A stretch of 64,000 bases of DNA from Elymus sibiricus (taxonomy: Eukaryota; Streptophyta; Magnoliopsida; Poales; Poaceae). Each line of letters begins with the position of its first letter. Within the stretch, counting starts at the first letter, position 1. The stretch lies in the NCBI GenBank assembly GCA_039707655.1, contig CM077672.1, positions 354,498,031-354,562,030 on the forward strand, given 5' to 3'. The notes beneath the pieces are model-generated. The model searched no databases. It was not told the origin of the DNA and saw only the letters and a list, made by a program, of their open reading frames with translations. The position numbers and the translations under genes are program-made. This document shows positions 10,890 through 22,710 of this stretch, piece after piece.

Positions 10890-12612
10890 AGCTGCACCAG
10901 GTTAGCCAGTTGGCTTTGCCGACCATTATAATTGCACGTCATTTAATGAAGCTCGTCTCTCTTTGCTAGATTTATCGATCCATATATTAGTAGCACGGGG
11001 TTGGGAGGTGATGTGAATCATGATATGAAGTACTTGTTATTAGCTTGCACCAGATCATCATTTGGGCACCCTTGCACAAGGTAAAAATCAAGGGCAAGGG
11101 AAGCAAATCATAGAGGCTATGGGTAAAGGTCGGTACTAATACCAATCAAGAACAGAGGTAATTGTTCTTTGTGATTCATGCTTCCAAGAGCCTTTTTCTA
11201 ATTTTGTTTCTAAAGGTTTCGCACCAAAATAATAGTCATTTGCCATGCCACCATTGCACCAATTCGTCTTTTCTTTCACCGTTGATCTATCTTCTTTTAT
11301 GTTACGACCTCTCACATCGGCCACCACCATGTGTCCCGTTTCGAGCATGCCTAACGGACGACATTGTGAATCCGCGACCTTTAATACCTAGTTCATCGCC
11401 CCCTATGATTCTTTGAGTGCCTACTTTGCCCATCGTACACGGCCATCAATACCATGTGTGCCAAACTGCCAACCCTAAATCACCCATACAAATCTAAACC
11501 CCGATAAAAGTAAACATACATATTCAACAAAACCAAATTTAAAAAAACCTGCACATTATTTGAAATTGTTGCATTCATTCTTTACTTTAGTATATTGAGA
11601 TGTGAAGACCAACACACGGTTCCCAATGTCGTAGTCAGAGCTTTGGTCCGTTCGTTCACCATCCATACCAAACCAAGTCCAAAGGTTGACTGGCCCATCC
11701 GAACGAGGAGTGTCCCATCTCGAGGGGAACATATCTGGTGCACCGGGGCAATTTGTGCTACCGGTGCACCGGACGCCGTTGCACATTAAAAAATGTTCAA
11801 AAAAATCCAAAAAAAAAATTAGTGCATTGACACAACATCAATGTATGTTATCACAAAAATTCAAATAAAAATTCAAAACATTGCTCGAGATACAAAAATG
11901 ACAAATTTGACATCAATGTGCTAATGGGCCAAAACTGAAGTCCAACTTGTGTCATGTACTATTCAGTGTCAAATTTGTCATTTTTGTATCTCGAGCAATG
12001 TTTCAAATTTTGATTTGAATTTTTGTGACAACATACATTGATGTTGTGTCAATGCACTAATTTTTTTTTGGATTTTTTCGAACATTTTTTAATGTGCAAC
12101 GGGGGACCGGTGCACCGGTAGCACCAATTGCCCCGGTGCACCAGATACATCCCCCATCTCGAGTTGTACCCTATCATCATAACATGTACATACACGCAAA
12201 GAGAAGGGACTTTCAAAAGTGAGATACGTCACTGACTATTGATAGGCCTAACTTGCCGATGAAAGGAGGCACTGGGATAACCGTAGAAACACAAGTGTTG
12301 ATGACGCCACGTGGTTAGAGCCCTGCAACCACAACCAGACTACCATCATTGGTATCTATAATGAAGCACTTACACTGAATACTTATGGGTAGGGCCTCGC
12401 TGCTAACTAGTACTCAATCTACCGCACTGAACTCTTTATTATGAACCCAAATTCTTTAGTTTTGTTTAACCCCTAATATATGAAAGAATGGAAACATATT
12501 TTCATTCTCGTGGAATAAGAAACCCTCGTGTCTTAATGAAAGGAGTATTTTGTAATTGTTTTGTTATGTACCTCGACAGCAGTTGTGAAACTAGTATTGC
12601 TGGATTATTCCG
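10890..12612 (+). repeat. Direct repeat copy 2 (interrupted by a fold-back MITE)
   Basis: Begins AGCTGCACCAGGTTAGCC and ends near CTAGTATTGCTGGATTATTCC. After removing the MITE and one target-site copy it is about 1.28 kb, the same length as copy 1. The site of hAT-B in copy 1 is empty here (TTGGGCACCCTTGCACAAGG near 11064-11083). Confidence 0.85.
11724..12153 (+). mobile_element. Fold-back (Mutator-like) MITE, 430 bp
   Basis: Two arms of roughly 190 bp are inverted copies of each other around a loop of about 55 bp (near 11915-11965). Outer ends read GGGGAACATATCTGGTGCAC and, in reverse complement, GGGGATGTATCTGGTGCAC. A direct repeat ccatctcga flanks it (11715-11723 and 12154-12162); 9 bp fits Mutator-type insertion, though an 8-bp reading is also possible. 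Repeat copy 1 lacks it (near 9500). No ORF. A transcript would form an almost perfect long hairpin. Confidence 0.85.
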
Positions 12613-13112
12613 ACCGAGTTTTTTTGGGTATTTATGCCCACTATCAGACAATGAGAATAAAACACGAGAGACTAGATCGCTTTACTTAGCCAATAATAAC
12701 AGACGGATCATTAACGTAAAAAAAAGGCACGGAAATCTCAGCTGCTCACTAGGTTGTTATGACTTCACTTACTTGCAATCCCTCAATCATGAGATTTTGG
12801 TCTATGATTAGGAATTTTATGGTTTGTTTTGGAGAGGGGGAGGAAGAGGGGATAGGGGCAAAGTAGTCATTGGACAAAACCTTAAATAGAGCCTTTTATT
12901 TATCGAATGGACAAGAGTGAGTAAAAGGCGGACATTTTATCGAATAACCCCATAAACCACGGCGCCGCTCAGCGTCACCGCGCCTCCAGCCCTCCCCCCT
13001 CGCCTCGTCGCCGCCGGCCCTTCCCCCTCGCTTCGTCGCCGCCGCCCCCCACCCCCCTCGCCTCGCCGCCGCCCGCCCTCTCCCCTCGCCTCGTCGCTGC
13101 CAGCGACCAGCC
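12613..13112 (+). promoter_or_regulatory. Upstream region and GC-rich 5' UTR of the DRD1-like gene
   Basis: A TTAAATAG element near 12880 could serve as TATA box. From about 12980 to 13105 the sequence is an imperfect tandem repeat of CCCCTCGCCTCGTCGCCGCC, about four units: a C/T-rich, GCC-rich leader typical of grass 5' UTRs. The ATG at 13113 follows directly. Confidence 0.5.
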
Positions 13113-13426
13113 ATGGACGTCGCCCCCGGCGAAGACCCCCCAGCAGACCCCTCCGGTGAGCGTCCTCCTCCCCTCCCGCTCCCGCTCCTCCTCCTCCTCT
13201 CCCTAGACTTGACGTGATCCCGCCGTGGTGGCTCTCCCTGCCACCCCTGCGCCGGCGGTATGGGGTTTGGGTTGCGGGCGGCGGGTGTAATGGAAAGGCG
13301 GGGGCTTAGCATTAGATCATACATGGGATTGGTTCACGGATACTGCATTGCGCTTGCGTTGTGGGTGGATTGGGGGTTCATGGCGGGTTTTTGTCAGGGG
13401 CGAGAAGATCACATCCATTGTGGATC

Positions 13427-13453
13427 TTTTTTTTTTTTTTTTTTTTTTTTTTT
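13427..13453 (+). repeat. T27 homopolymer in intron 1
   Basis: Uninterrupted run of 27 T in the 2.1-kb first intron (13156-15283), which otherwise holds one Stowaway MITE and no other feature I recognise. Confidence 0.9.
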
Positions 13454-13561
13454 GCGGGAAAACATCCATTTTGGATCAGGGGAGAAGGGTCACCTTTGCT
13501 CCAAATTCCGACAGCAAAGGGAAATGGTCAGATTTTTTTTCTGAAGGGGATTTATGTGGTA

Positions 13562-13635
13562 CTCCCTTCGTCCCATAATATAAGAGCGTTTTTGACACTA
13601 GTCAAAAACGCTCTTATATTATGGGACGGAGGGAG
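13562..13635 (+). mobile_element. Stowaway MITE (74 bp) in intron 1
   Basis: Almost perfect palindrome starting CTCCCTTCGTCCCATAATA and ending in its inverted copy GGGACGGAGGGAG, flanked by TA on both sides (13560-13561 and 13636-13637). This is the classic grass Stowaway (Tc1/mariner-derived) end. Confidence 0.92.
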
Positions 13636-16600
13636 TATTATCTAGTGCTGAGTATGGTTATCTGGATTGACTAGTTTGGACCAAAACGCTGAAATGCTGA
13701 TTGCTCAAGTTTAGAAATTGTGTGAGCAGACTCCTTCCTTGACCCATGAAGCCTGGAGATAAAAAAAAGCATTCAGGGGATTTTTTCCGCTCTCAGTGTC
13801 AACTCTTTGTCCTAGCCTTCTCCTTGAATCGAGCTAGGTTACCCGCTGCTTTTTTTTTTTCTGGAGGAAATACCGCTATATTGTTTGCTAAAACACATTT
13901 CTAGGAAGTGCAAGGATGGAATCTTTTTTTGTATGTGAATCGAATCGGTGAAGCAGAGATATCGCTGGTTGTAATTTAGGTATTCTGCTCAGTAGTTTAT
14001 GTGACCTGTACGTAGCATGCACTCTAAATCGATGCTTTCTTATCGTTCCAAACCATAGGGAATGGTAGATGCTTATACTTTATATGGAATACTGAAATGA
14101 TGTTAACATCCCAATTTACCATTTGGAAGTCATTTTGACTCATATTACAAAAGCTGTTGCTTTAGCATGATGTAGGCTGACAATTATCAATCTTCGCGCT
14201 CTTCTCTGCAAACAGCATCTGAAACAAGTTTTGTGGCCTGAACCTGCTGTTTTTGGACTTCTTTTGTTTAGCTTGAGAGCTCGGGTGAGGGGAGAGGTTG
14301 ATTGCCAGTTGCCACTAAAACCATCCATCTGAGATTGAAATTTAGGGTATTTGGGGCCTCACCTTGCTTGTCGGCTACCGCCTTCATAATTACTTCATCT
14401 CTATAGTGGATTGCTTGTTTTGTTTCTGCAGCTTTTCTCTTTCAATGTAACTTGTTGATATCAATCCCCTATTTGGTATGCCATGCCAAATTTCACTAGT
14501 TTAGAAAATAGTTCTTCTACTTTATTATCTTGTCACTTGTATGGTGTATGGTTCATGTCCCATATAGTACACGAGTCTACATGTTGTTCTTTGTTTTTTG
14601 TTTCACGAGTATTGTTCTTTGGTATGCTGGATACGGTCATGGGTGTTATTGTGGTGATCTGTTTCCTGCCGGTACATCGTTGTTTGCAAGCTTGTATATT
14701 TGTAGGTATTGAAGCAACTTTGCTCTTTGAAATGCTAGTGTGAATATAGTTTTCCCAGTTGAAGTATTTCCACCTTTGTGTTCTTCTTTTCTTTAGTCAC
14801 TCTTTTTCTGGGTATTCTGTGCATGATTAGAAGCAAAGAACAGTATTTGAGTTTGGATTGAATTTACCATAGGTGATATTTCTAGTGTAGCTACTAGCTT
14901 TATGCATAAAGTTTCATTACTAGTTGAATTGGATTGTACCAAGTAAAATAGAGAGCTCGATGCCAAAAATAAGGATACCTAGTAAACCTATGAGTAAGAA
15001 TTTATGAATAAAGTGCCTATTTGTTCATCAATTACTATGCTTGTGTTAAACAAGTGGTGGGCCGACTACTACATAATGGCCGCTGCATTTTATGATCATT
15101 ATTGTTTTCCACATGTAACTGTCTGTGCTTCTAATTATGATTGCCTTGTACGCATCCCACATTTTTCTTGTCCACCTTGCATGCGGCTTATATGGAACAT
15201 CAGCAGAAGTGCTACTTCCATTGCTGGTGCAAATTTATTTCTTCTCTCTTATATGATAACTAATCAGTCATCTGTTTCTGTAGGCATGTATTACCGCAGA
15301 AAAAGGAAGCGTTCCGACCCCATCAATAATCTTTCACTTACTGCAAATAGGGTTCATAGTTGGGGATGTGGCAGTGTTACCAAGGAGTTGGACAGCTTGT
15401 ATGCTCAGAAGGTCCAATTGTTAACTTTCCTTTCTACTCTGCCCGAGCCCGCTCTGAGTTATGGGCTGAGTGCTGAAACTAATGTGGCCAATTCTATCGA
15501 GCAAAGAGAACAGAAAAAGAGTGGCATAATAGTTCTTGATTCCGATGATGAAGATGAAAGCACAGGAGCACACAAACAACTGACGCCTGAGAAAAACAAA
15601 CAGCTCACACCTGAGAAAAATAAACAGCTGATACCATCAGAACAAGCTGGTGCTCTCATGAGGGTGGTAACCGAAGGAATTGATGAAGTAAATGAGACAA
15701 TGCCTGTTAGAGACCAAAACAGTCAAATTGTTCCATATAGTCCAAGTGCAACTTTAGTGAATCAGTATCCTGTTACCAGCTATCAACCATCAGCAGTTCT
15801 GTTTGAGAGAGTTATATTGCAGAAAAGACCTGAGGAGGAACGTATCCATGATCTGGCTGTACGTACTTTTCACTTGCAAATTTTTACTGAGAGTTATATT
15901 GTTGTTTTTGTTCTACATGCTTGTGCTGACAAACTAGTAGTATCAACATTGCACTGCCTCATCAGTATCTCTGAAGGGCACTGCGAAACTGTTGTCTTTG
16001 TTTTCAATTTTTTTTAATGTTCATCCATAATTATTTGATGCATCTTAGTTCACAAGTACCCTTTGTCTTGTACTGAAAATAATGGAGTATAATTGTCTGA
16101 TATTTGCTCTCTTTTCCAATTCAAAGCTGAAAGTTTTCATCTTCCAGCCATAACTCTTGCTGCTCAATGTAGGTTGCTACCCATAAGGAGAAAATAGCAG
16201 AAACACAAGTTCTCCCTCCACTTCCTAAGGAGAGAAAAAATCGAAAAGTTGATCCAGGCTCCCAGGTAGATGGGGATGTTGAAATTGTGCCAAGAAAAAG
16301 AAAAAGAAAAAATGAAGCAAATCCAGCAGTATTTGATTTGCCCTCAGAACCTTACAATCCCGTGGGGGAAGACACGAGCCTATGGAGGAAGATGAGCCTA
16401 TGGAGGAAGAGCATATACAAGAACAGGAAAGTGATGGTCTTGAAGATTTTTGGAACGAGTACTCAGTAGCACTTGAAAGCTCTAAGGTACAAATTATAAT
16501 CACAGACTTATGACTTTTGTTGCTGCAGCATTTTGAAACATATCATTTTGTAATTTAATAGTTGTGCTTATAATTGCATGCTCTGTCTGCAAATTGATTC

Positions 16601-19219
16601 AACTTGTAAAGTTTGAGAATAGATGAGCTTAACACAATAAGAGAAATCTGCATACTTTATTTTCACGAAATTGTTTATTTGGATTTATGTTGTTTGGCAT
16701 AACGATTTAGTTATATTTATTGGCCAGCTCGACACACTTGAAGAGGCAGCCAATGAGAAAGAAGTGGGTGAGAAAGAGGTGGACAACGTCTGCAATCATG
16801 ACATACAGATTCATGAAGATCTGGGCCATGTATGCCGTGTCTGCGGTATGATTGTGAAAAGGGCTGACACAATCATTGATTATCAGTGGAGAAAGGTATG
16901 TTATTTGTTTAAGATATGTGATGATGCTTCTGTAACTCTGAGGTCGTTTAGCAACATATGTAGTTTTAATTTTTCGGAAGTTCTTACCAAGTATTTTTTT
17001 TTAGCAACAAGCAAAGTGGCCCACAGGAACGTGTGGGATCCATTTGGTGTGCTGAAACTGCTTTCAAATACATTTTTTTCTTTTTTATTACACTACTACG
17101 TTGTTTGAACAAAATCTGTTTTTATAAGAACCAAGTGCCTAAAGGGGCACAATATGCCAATCATACCTGAGAATTAGTCCATGCCATCTTATCCGACAAA
17201 ATTGACACATTTGCTCATGCCGCGGAGCCTGACGCTGGACCTCGTGGGTTGTTATTTTGGTTGTTCCTGTATTTCCAGCATGAAGAAACTTTTCTAGTAT
17301 AGCGCATGTAGTTGTTATTTTCTGATATTCGGTATCTACTGCTATGCATTATAATTTTTCAGAAATGTCATGATGGCATAATATAAACTTTGGAATGACT
17401 TGAAGTTTAAATGTATGATTGGAACAATCAATTGACATTATGTTTACCTCATGTCAGGCATCAAGGTCAAGATCATATTTCTCTGAAAAGCGTTCAAAGG
17501 ATTCTGACGAGATTGTCACTGGTGATGTTAGAGTTGCTGAAGAACTCAATGCTTTAGACATTGCTATTCATCCAAGACATGAAAAGCAAATGAGACCACA
17601 TCAGCTGGCAGGTTTCCACTTTCTGGTCAAAGAATTTGGTCTCTGACAAACCAGGAGGTTGCATTCTAGCTCATGCCCCTGGTTCGGGGAAAACATTTAT
17701 GCTGATTAGTTTCATTCAGAGCTTCTTGGCAAAGTATCCCTCAGGAAGGCCTCTCGTTGTACTCCCTAAAGGCATATTAGGTACATGGAAAAGGGAATTT
17801 CAACAGTGGCAAGTGGAGGACATACCACTGTATGATTTGTATTCTGTCAAGACCAGAGCAGAGCAGTTGGAAATCCTAAAGTCTTGGGAAGCCAAAAGGA
17901 GTATCCTCTTGGTGGGCTACACTCAGTTCTCTTGGATCATTAGCAGTGACGAGGGTGGCGCCGTTGCAGCTGGATGCCGGGAGAGGTTGCTTAAGGTCCC
18001 GAACCTACTTATAATGGATGAGGGCCATTTACCTAGGACTGAGTCAACTAATGTGCTAGAATCACTGCAGAGAGTACAAACTCCACGTAAGGTGGTCCTA
18101 TCTGGTACACTTTTCCAGAATCATGTCTCAGAAGTGTTCAACATTGTGAACCTTGTACGCCCAAAGTTTCTCAAGAAGGAATCATCTCGTCCTATCGTTG
18201 CCCGTATAATGAGTCAAGTGTCAATATCAGGTCGCAGGATTTCAAAAGAAGACACTGATAAATTCAATGTGTTGGTAGAAGAGACCCTGCTGCATGATGG
18301 TGACTTCACGAGAAAAGTAAACGTCATTAGAAGTCTCAGAGAACTAACAAAAGACGTGCTTCACTACTACAAGGGTGATATCTTGGATGACCTACCTGGC
18401 CTTGTAGACTTCAGTGTCTTCTTGAAACTCAGTCCCAAGCAGAAGGAAATCGTTCATAAGTTGGAAGCCTATGAGAAGTTCAAAAAAAACGCAGTAGGAA
18501 CTGCCCTGTACATGCATCCATGTCTGTCAGAAATGTCAGAAGTTGATGCGGCAGATAGGGCTTCCAACTTGATGGATGCAGCTGTTGATAGTCTGGTCCA
18601 GTCTATCAACGTGGCCGATGGTGTGAAGGCCAGATTTTTCACCTATATCCTGGCACTTGCGGAATCTGCAGGAGAGAAGGTCCTTGCTTTCAGTCAGTAC
18701 CTACTTCCCATGAAATTTTTGGAAAGGCTACTGGTTAAGACAAGGGGCTGGCATGTAGGAAAGGAGATGTTTGTGATCCGTGGTGATAGTAAATGCACTA
18801 TGGAAGAAAGAGAACTGACAGTGGCTCAGTTTAACAACTCAGCTGATGCAAAAGTCCTGTTTGGCTCTATCAAGGCATGTGGGGAGGGCATCTCCCTGGT
18901 GGGCGCATCGAGAGTGGTCATTCTAGATGTTCACTTGAACCCCTCCGTTACCCGTCAGGCAATCGGGCGGGCGTTCAGGCCTGGACAGCAGAAGAAAGTG
19001 TTTGTCTACAGGTTCGTAGCAGCTGACTCTCCGGAGGAGAACACCCATAAAACTGCGGTCAAGAAGGAGGTGATACCAAAGCTGTGGTTTGAATGGAGCG
19101 AGCAGCGCTGCACGTCGGAGGGCTTCCAGCTGAACGAAATCGACATTGACGACTGCGGGGACGAGCTGCTGGACAACAGGGCGATGCGCCAGGACATCAA
19201 GGTGTTGTACACAAGGTGA

Positions 19220-19660
19220 AGGCAGGCTGGCTGTTGTACATACACCGTGTACATATGGCTTGCCGATCATTGGAGATTGTCATTGCTCTCAGGTAAGAAG
19301 GGTCTCGTGGAGAATCATTCTTTTCACATTATGATACCTGTTTCTCCTTGTTTTGCCTCAAGTAATGCGTTCGTCTTATGACCATTTCTTTTCTTTCTTT
19401 TTCTTGTACAGGGTGTTACAGTTGTTGCTCCATTGTGGTGGAACTCCAAGCAAGGGTTTTCTGTTGTTCGTGCCGTCTTCCTGCCTATGTCTGTTGGGTG
19501 ACCTACCTACCTACCTGTTTTGTAGTATGTGCCGACTTGGGACAGCAATTAGCCAGGGAACCGATCCTCGTCGCATCTCTTGATCAGGACTCCCAGGATT
19601 AAGCAGATACGCGTTTGTTTTCAACCTTGTCGTAATCAAATAATGTTGTTGTGTTGGATG
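19220..19660 (+). other. 3' UTR of the DRD1-like gene with a probable intron
   Basis: After the TGA, CTCTCAG|GTAAGA at 19293 and TTCTTGTACAG|GG ending at 19411 form a strong donor-acceptor pair, so a 119-bp intron in the 3' UTR is likely. Its exon junction would lie 73 nt after the stop. The polyadenylation site is unclear; AATAATG near 19640 is a candidate. Confidence 0.5.
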
Positions 19661-20113
19661 CCAAACCTTTGGCTGCACTGCACCTCCCACCGTTGTCGGT
19701 AGGGTGATGAGTGTTTTCTGTGCGCAGAAAATGCAGGTACTCTTTGTTATGAGGGGAGGAAAACTGAAATACCCCCTGCAAGTCATAAGTTGGAACTCGG
19801 TGTCGTGCTGAGAGATGTACAGATTGTTTGCTGTCTTAAATTTTGTGCCGTCCAGTGTTCATCCATCTATCTATTTGTTTTTGGCATAACAGTGTTCATC
19901 TATCTATGTGATTATGTTATTGATTTGTCGAATTTTGAAAGAGCTGTCAGCGGGATGGCGCTTTGGTGTGGCTGGCTCGGCTGTTGTGCCGCTGCCCCTG
20001 CATTCTGTTTTCATCAGAATCAGAATGGTAAGTTCCCAGTCTGACATTTGATAGTGCTTTCGATTTTCTGTTGGCACAGCAAAAGGCTACAGGCCCATGC
20101 TGATTAAGAGATA
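19661..20113. other. Intergenic, no gene seen
   Basis: Contains (TACC)-rich and (CTAT)-rich short tracts and no coding signal. Confidence 0.5.
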
Positions 20114-20158
20114 CTCCCTCCGTATCAAAAAACGTCTTATATTTTGATTCAGAGGGAG
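20114..20158 (+). mobile_element. Short Stowaway-like MITE derivative
   Basis: CTCCCTCCGTATCAAAAAACG and an inverted AGAGGGAG end, flanked by TA on both sides (20112-20113, 20159-20160). At 45 bp it is an internally shortened copy. Confidence 0.75.
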
Positions 20159-20275
20159 TATATATATATGCCCAACCTGTAATAGTTTTGGTTCTGTTTT
20201 TCTTCTATCTTTTGGGCCGGTGGTGCAAAACATCCTGTTGAGTGAAATCGGAAGGAAATGGTTATCTGCACACCG

Positions 20276-20301
20276 GCTCTTATATTATGGGATGGAGGGA
20301 G
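20276..20301 (+). mobile_element. Fragment of a Stowaway MITE (right arm only)
   Basis: CTCTTATATTATGGGATGG then AGGGAG followed by TA matches the right arm of the MITE at 13562-13635; the left arm is missing. Confidence 0.7.
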
Positions 20302-20509
20302 TAGCGTTTTGCAGGGATGGTTCAGTTCCATTACAACTAGCTTGACGTGAATTTTGACATTTTTTTTTTGTTTGCTTACCATCTCCCGTTTGCATACCAA
20401 GCATCTGGTTTGGTTGTAGCTCCTGCATCATCATCAGAGCACTTGCAAGTTCAAACACTTGTGTATCAGCAAGGTTGGAAGAATTCAAACAAATTTCAAG
20501 CAAAGCATT

Positions 20510-20700
20510 GCGAGCCGGGCGCATGCACCCCTCGTTGCTGCAAGGGGGCCAGCGAGTGCTGCAAGCTTCAAGACAGAGGATGCCGATGCCACAAGGCCAT
20601 GTGCTGCAAGGGTGGCCGTCGAGCCAGTGCTGCAAGGGAGCGCCTCCGTGCTGTGCTGTGATCAAGCGGCATGCTGTGATGACGACGCCCGACGTGCTGC
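20510..20700 (+). repeat. Degenerate TGCTGCAAG repeat cluster
   Basis: TGCTGCAAG or close variants occurs about five times in 130 bases, with further TGCTGTG/GTGCTGC copies up to 20700. In one frame it reads as a Cys-rich peptide (CCKG repeats), but this follows from the nucleotide repeat and is not taken as a gene. It may be the subterminal part of an unrecognised DNA transposon. Confidence 0.5.
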
Positions 20701-22281
20701 TGCCAGCTAATTTTTGAAAAATTTCAAAACCACGTATTATTTCTCGAATTAATGAAAAAAATTTGTATTATTTAAAAAAAAATTAGCCTGCTGCCAGGGG
20801 CGCTGTAGGGTTGAGGAAGTTATCCTTTTTTAGAGAAAACGTTTTTTTTAAACTTAAAACAGGAGCAATTGCATGCCGTTTTCTTTTACAGAAATGACAC
20901 AGAGAGGAGACGCTCCTTCCCTATTAGGGGAAATCACCAAACAGACGGCACCAACTCCAACTCCGTATCTTACATTCTTAAGAAGTTGATCCCTACTATT
21001 ACCAATTCTCTTAACATGCACGCTGCCCACATCAGCTTCATGCCACGTCAACGTTTCATTACCAACCTACATGCGGCACCCACCGCAGTACAAAGCAGCC
21101 ACATTAGCAATCAGTTACAAGTAGTGTGACCTACCAAAGGATGACCACGAACGTCTCCCTCCCTGTTTCACGAACCCATCGCCCCCTTCCCCTTTCTGTA
21201 GTCATGCGCGGCGGCCGATCCCATCTCACGCCTGTCAGGCAGGACCGCTGCCCGGCTAGGCGCGGCTGCCAAAGTATGGCGCGACGGCCAGGCTCGCTTC
21301 TAACTCCCCTCAGCCAGAACTGCTGGCCTGGCTTTCCTAAGGTTTTCTTAGAAATATCAATTCAAGTTGCTCACTAATCACTAATTATGTGCAAGATGCA
21401 CAAATCTCCTTATTTTGACAAGTTGTTGCAGGTTTGATGAAACAAGGGTAAATGAGTACAAATTCAAGATCTACAAAAAAATTGAAGATTTTCAATCCAA
21501 AGCACTAGCGGCCAATCCAAATGGCTAGCTGAGCATCGGTACGACAACACGGTTGTATCGGCGCCAATGAGGCCCACTTCCCCGAGTCAAATGGAGGAAC
21601 TTTCGTTGAGGGGCCTGGTTACCCTCAAGTAAGAGGGTTAATTGTACTACTTTCCAATTACAGATATGGTAGGAGGAAATAGGTAGGCTTCGTAGTGATG
21701 TACAATCTTCAATGCGCTTTTAATGTCTATCTTACTAGTAGGAGTAGTCTAGCTGATGCATTTTTTTATCTTGCAAAGACAAGCTAATAAAAGTTAGGTC
21801 TTGTTATTAATTAGTTTGCAATAAAGTAAAGAGGATGAATGTTCATGTGGCGGCTGTTGAGAAAGTGTGGTCCAATGTGAGCAAGTTTTCCAAACAATTG
21901 GCTATTCTGTGATAACGTGGTTGTCTTTCTTATAGCAGGAACAAATACAAACGCAACGCAAAAGATGCAATATCCATCTATCTATTTTTTCTCTTAATTT
22001 CATAATCAAGGCACTTTGAACAAGGAGGGTAGACAAGGTATTAACTAAGATGGAACTTCGTGTTTCCCTCCATAGGATAAGTTCATGTTCATTTGTAAGG
22101 TGGAGCCTAAGGTTACATCCTACAATTGATTCAAATGCACTTATGATTGAACTCCCAACAAGCAAAAATATTGGAAATTATTAAGGTAAACACAATCATA
22201 GCTTTAAAATGTAGGGTGCCCATTCTCCCATATGTTGTAACTCCAAGACTTAGGGATTGGTATTCCATCACTCTTGTATCC
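20701..22281. other. Unassigned intergenic sequence
   Basis: Starts with an A/T-rich tract (20700-20860), followed by moderately GC-rich sequence to 21350 and AT-rich sequence to 22281. Short open frames (20869-21129, 21126-21377) have no recognisable domain. No complete gene or transposon ends were found. Confidence 0.5.
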
Positions 22282-22710
22282 TGATATCTACTACGCAACT
22301 TTCTTCTTATAGACTTTGTTGGGGCTCCAAGCACAAAGTTTTATAGGACAGTAGCAAATTTCCCTCAAGTGGATGACCTAAGGTTTATCAATCCGTGGGA
22401 GGTGTAGAATGAAGATGATTCTCTCTCAAACAACTCTGGAATCAAATACAAGAAATCTCTTACGTCCGCAACACACCCAATACAGTTGTCCATTGTATAG
22501 GTGCGCTAGTTTTGCAAAAAGAGGGTGATATAGGTGTAATATGGATGGTAGAAATATATTTTTATAATCTGAACAAATAAAAAGAGCAAAGTAACAAGTA
22601 ACTAAAGTGAGTAAAAACGGTATTGCAATGCTTGGAAACCAGGCCTAGGGTTCATACTTTCACTAGTGCAATCTCTCAACATCATTAACATAATTGAACA
22701 TCACGATAAT
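22282..22710 (-). mobile_element. LTR fragment Y (3' end of an Athila-like LTR)
   Basis: Reads TGATATCTACTACGCAACTT and continues as the reverse complement of the 3' end of the solo LTR at 29157-30789 (shared AAGCACAAAGTTTTATAGGAC-like and GGTTTATCAATCC stretches). It stops where X begins. Confidence 0.75.

Larger units (their letters stand above)
13113..19219 (+). pseudogene. DRD1: DRD1/CHR35-type SNF2 chromatin remodeller, two frameshifts
   Basis: Exons: 13113-13155, 15284-15858, 16173-16486, 16728-16895, 17458-19219, all with GT-AG introns and matching phases. The model is about 953 codons, close to Arabidopsis DRD1. Order: basic stretch (YYRRKRKRSDP); acidic linker with a duplicated QLTPEKNK; Cys/His cluster CNH...CRVC (about residues 333-350); SNF2 ATPase with Walker A HAPGSGKT (about 439-446) and DEGH (about 554-557); helicase C with GRAFRPGQ (about 868-875). 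The HVCRVCG...DTIIDYQ region fits DRD1 rather than CLSY3/4. DRD1 works with DMS3 and RDM1 to let Pol V transcribe targets of RNA-directed DNA methylation. Exon 3 is one base short (314 nt; probably the G5 run at 16364-16368) and exon 5 one base long (1762 nt; extra G near 17632). Each brings early stops; everything else is intact. Confidence 0.85.

Noticed and set aside
12896..13324. 142-codon minus-strand frame rich in Arg and Gly
   Set aside because: It is the complement of the GCC-rich 5' UTR and exon 1 of the DRD1-like gene; composition alone explains it.
15004..15283. Possible N-terminal extension of exon 2 of the DRD1-like gene (frame open from 15004)
   Set aside because: A good acceptor at 15283 joins in phase with exon 1 (ATG at 13113), and the upstream part reads as intron without family similarity.
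20347..20661. Small Cys-rich ORF (repeated CCKG) that resembles a defensin-like or metallothionein-like peptide
   Set aside because: The Cys pairs arise from the TGCTGCAAG nucleotide repeat, all frames and the reverse strand are open at similar length, and there is no sensible start context or signal peptide spacing.
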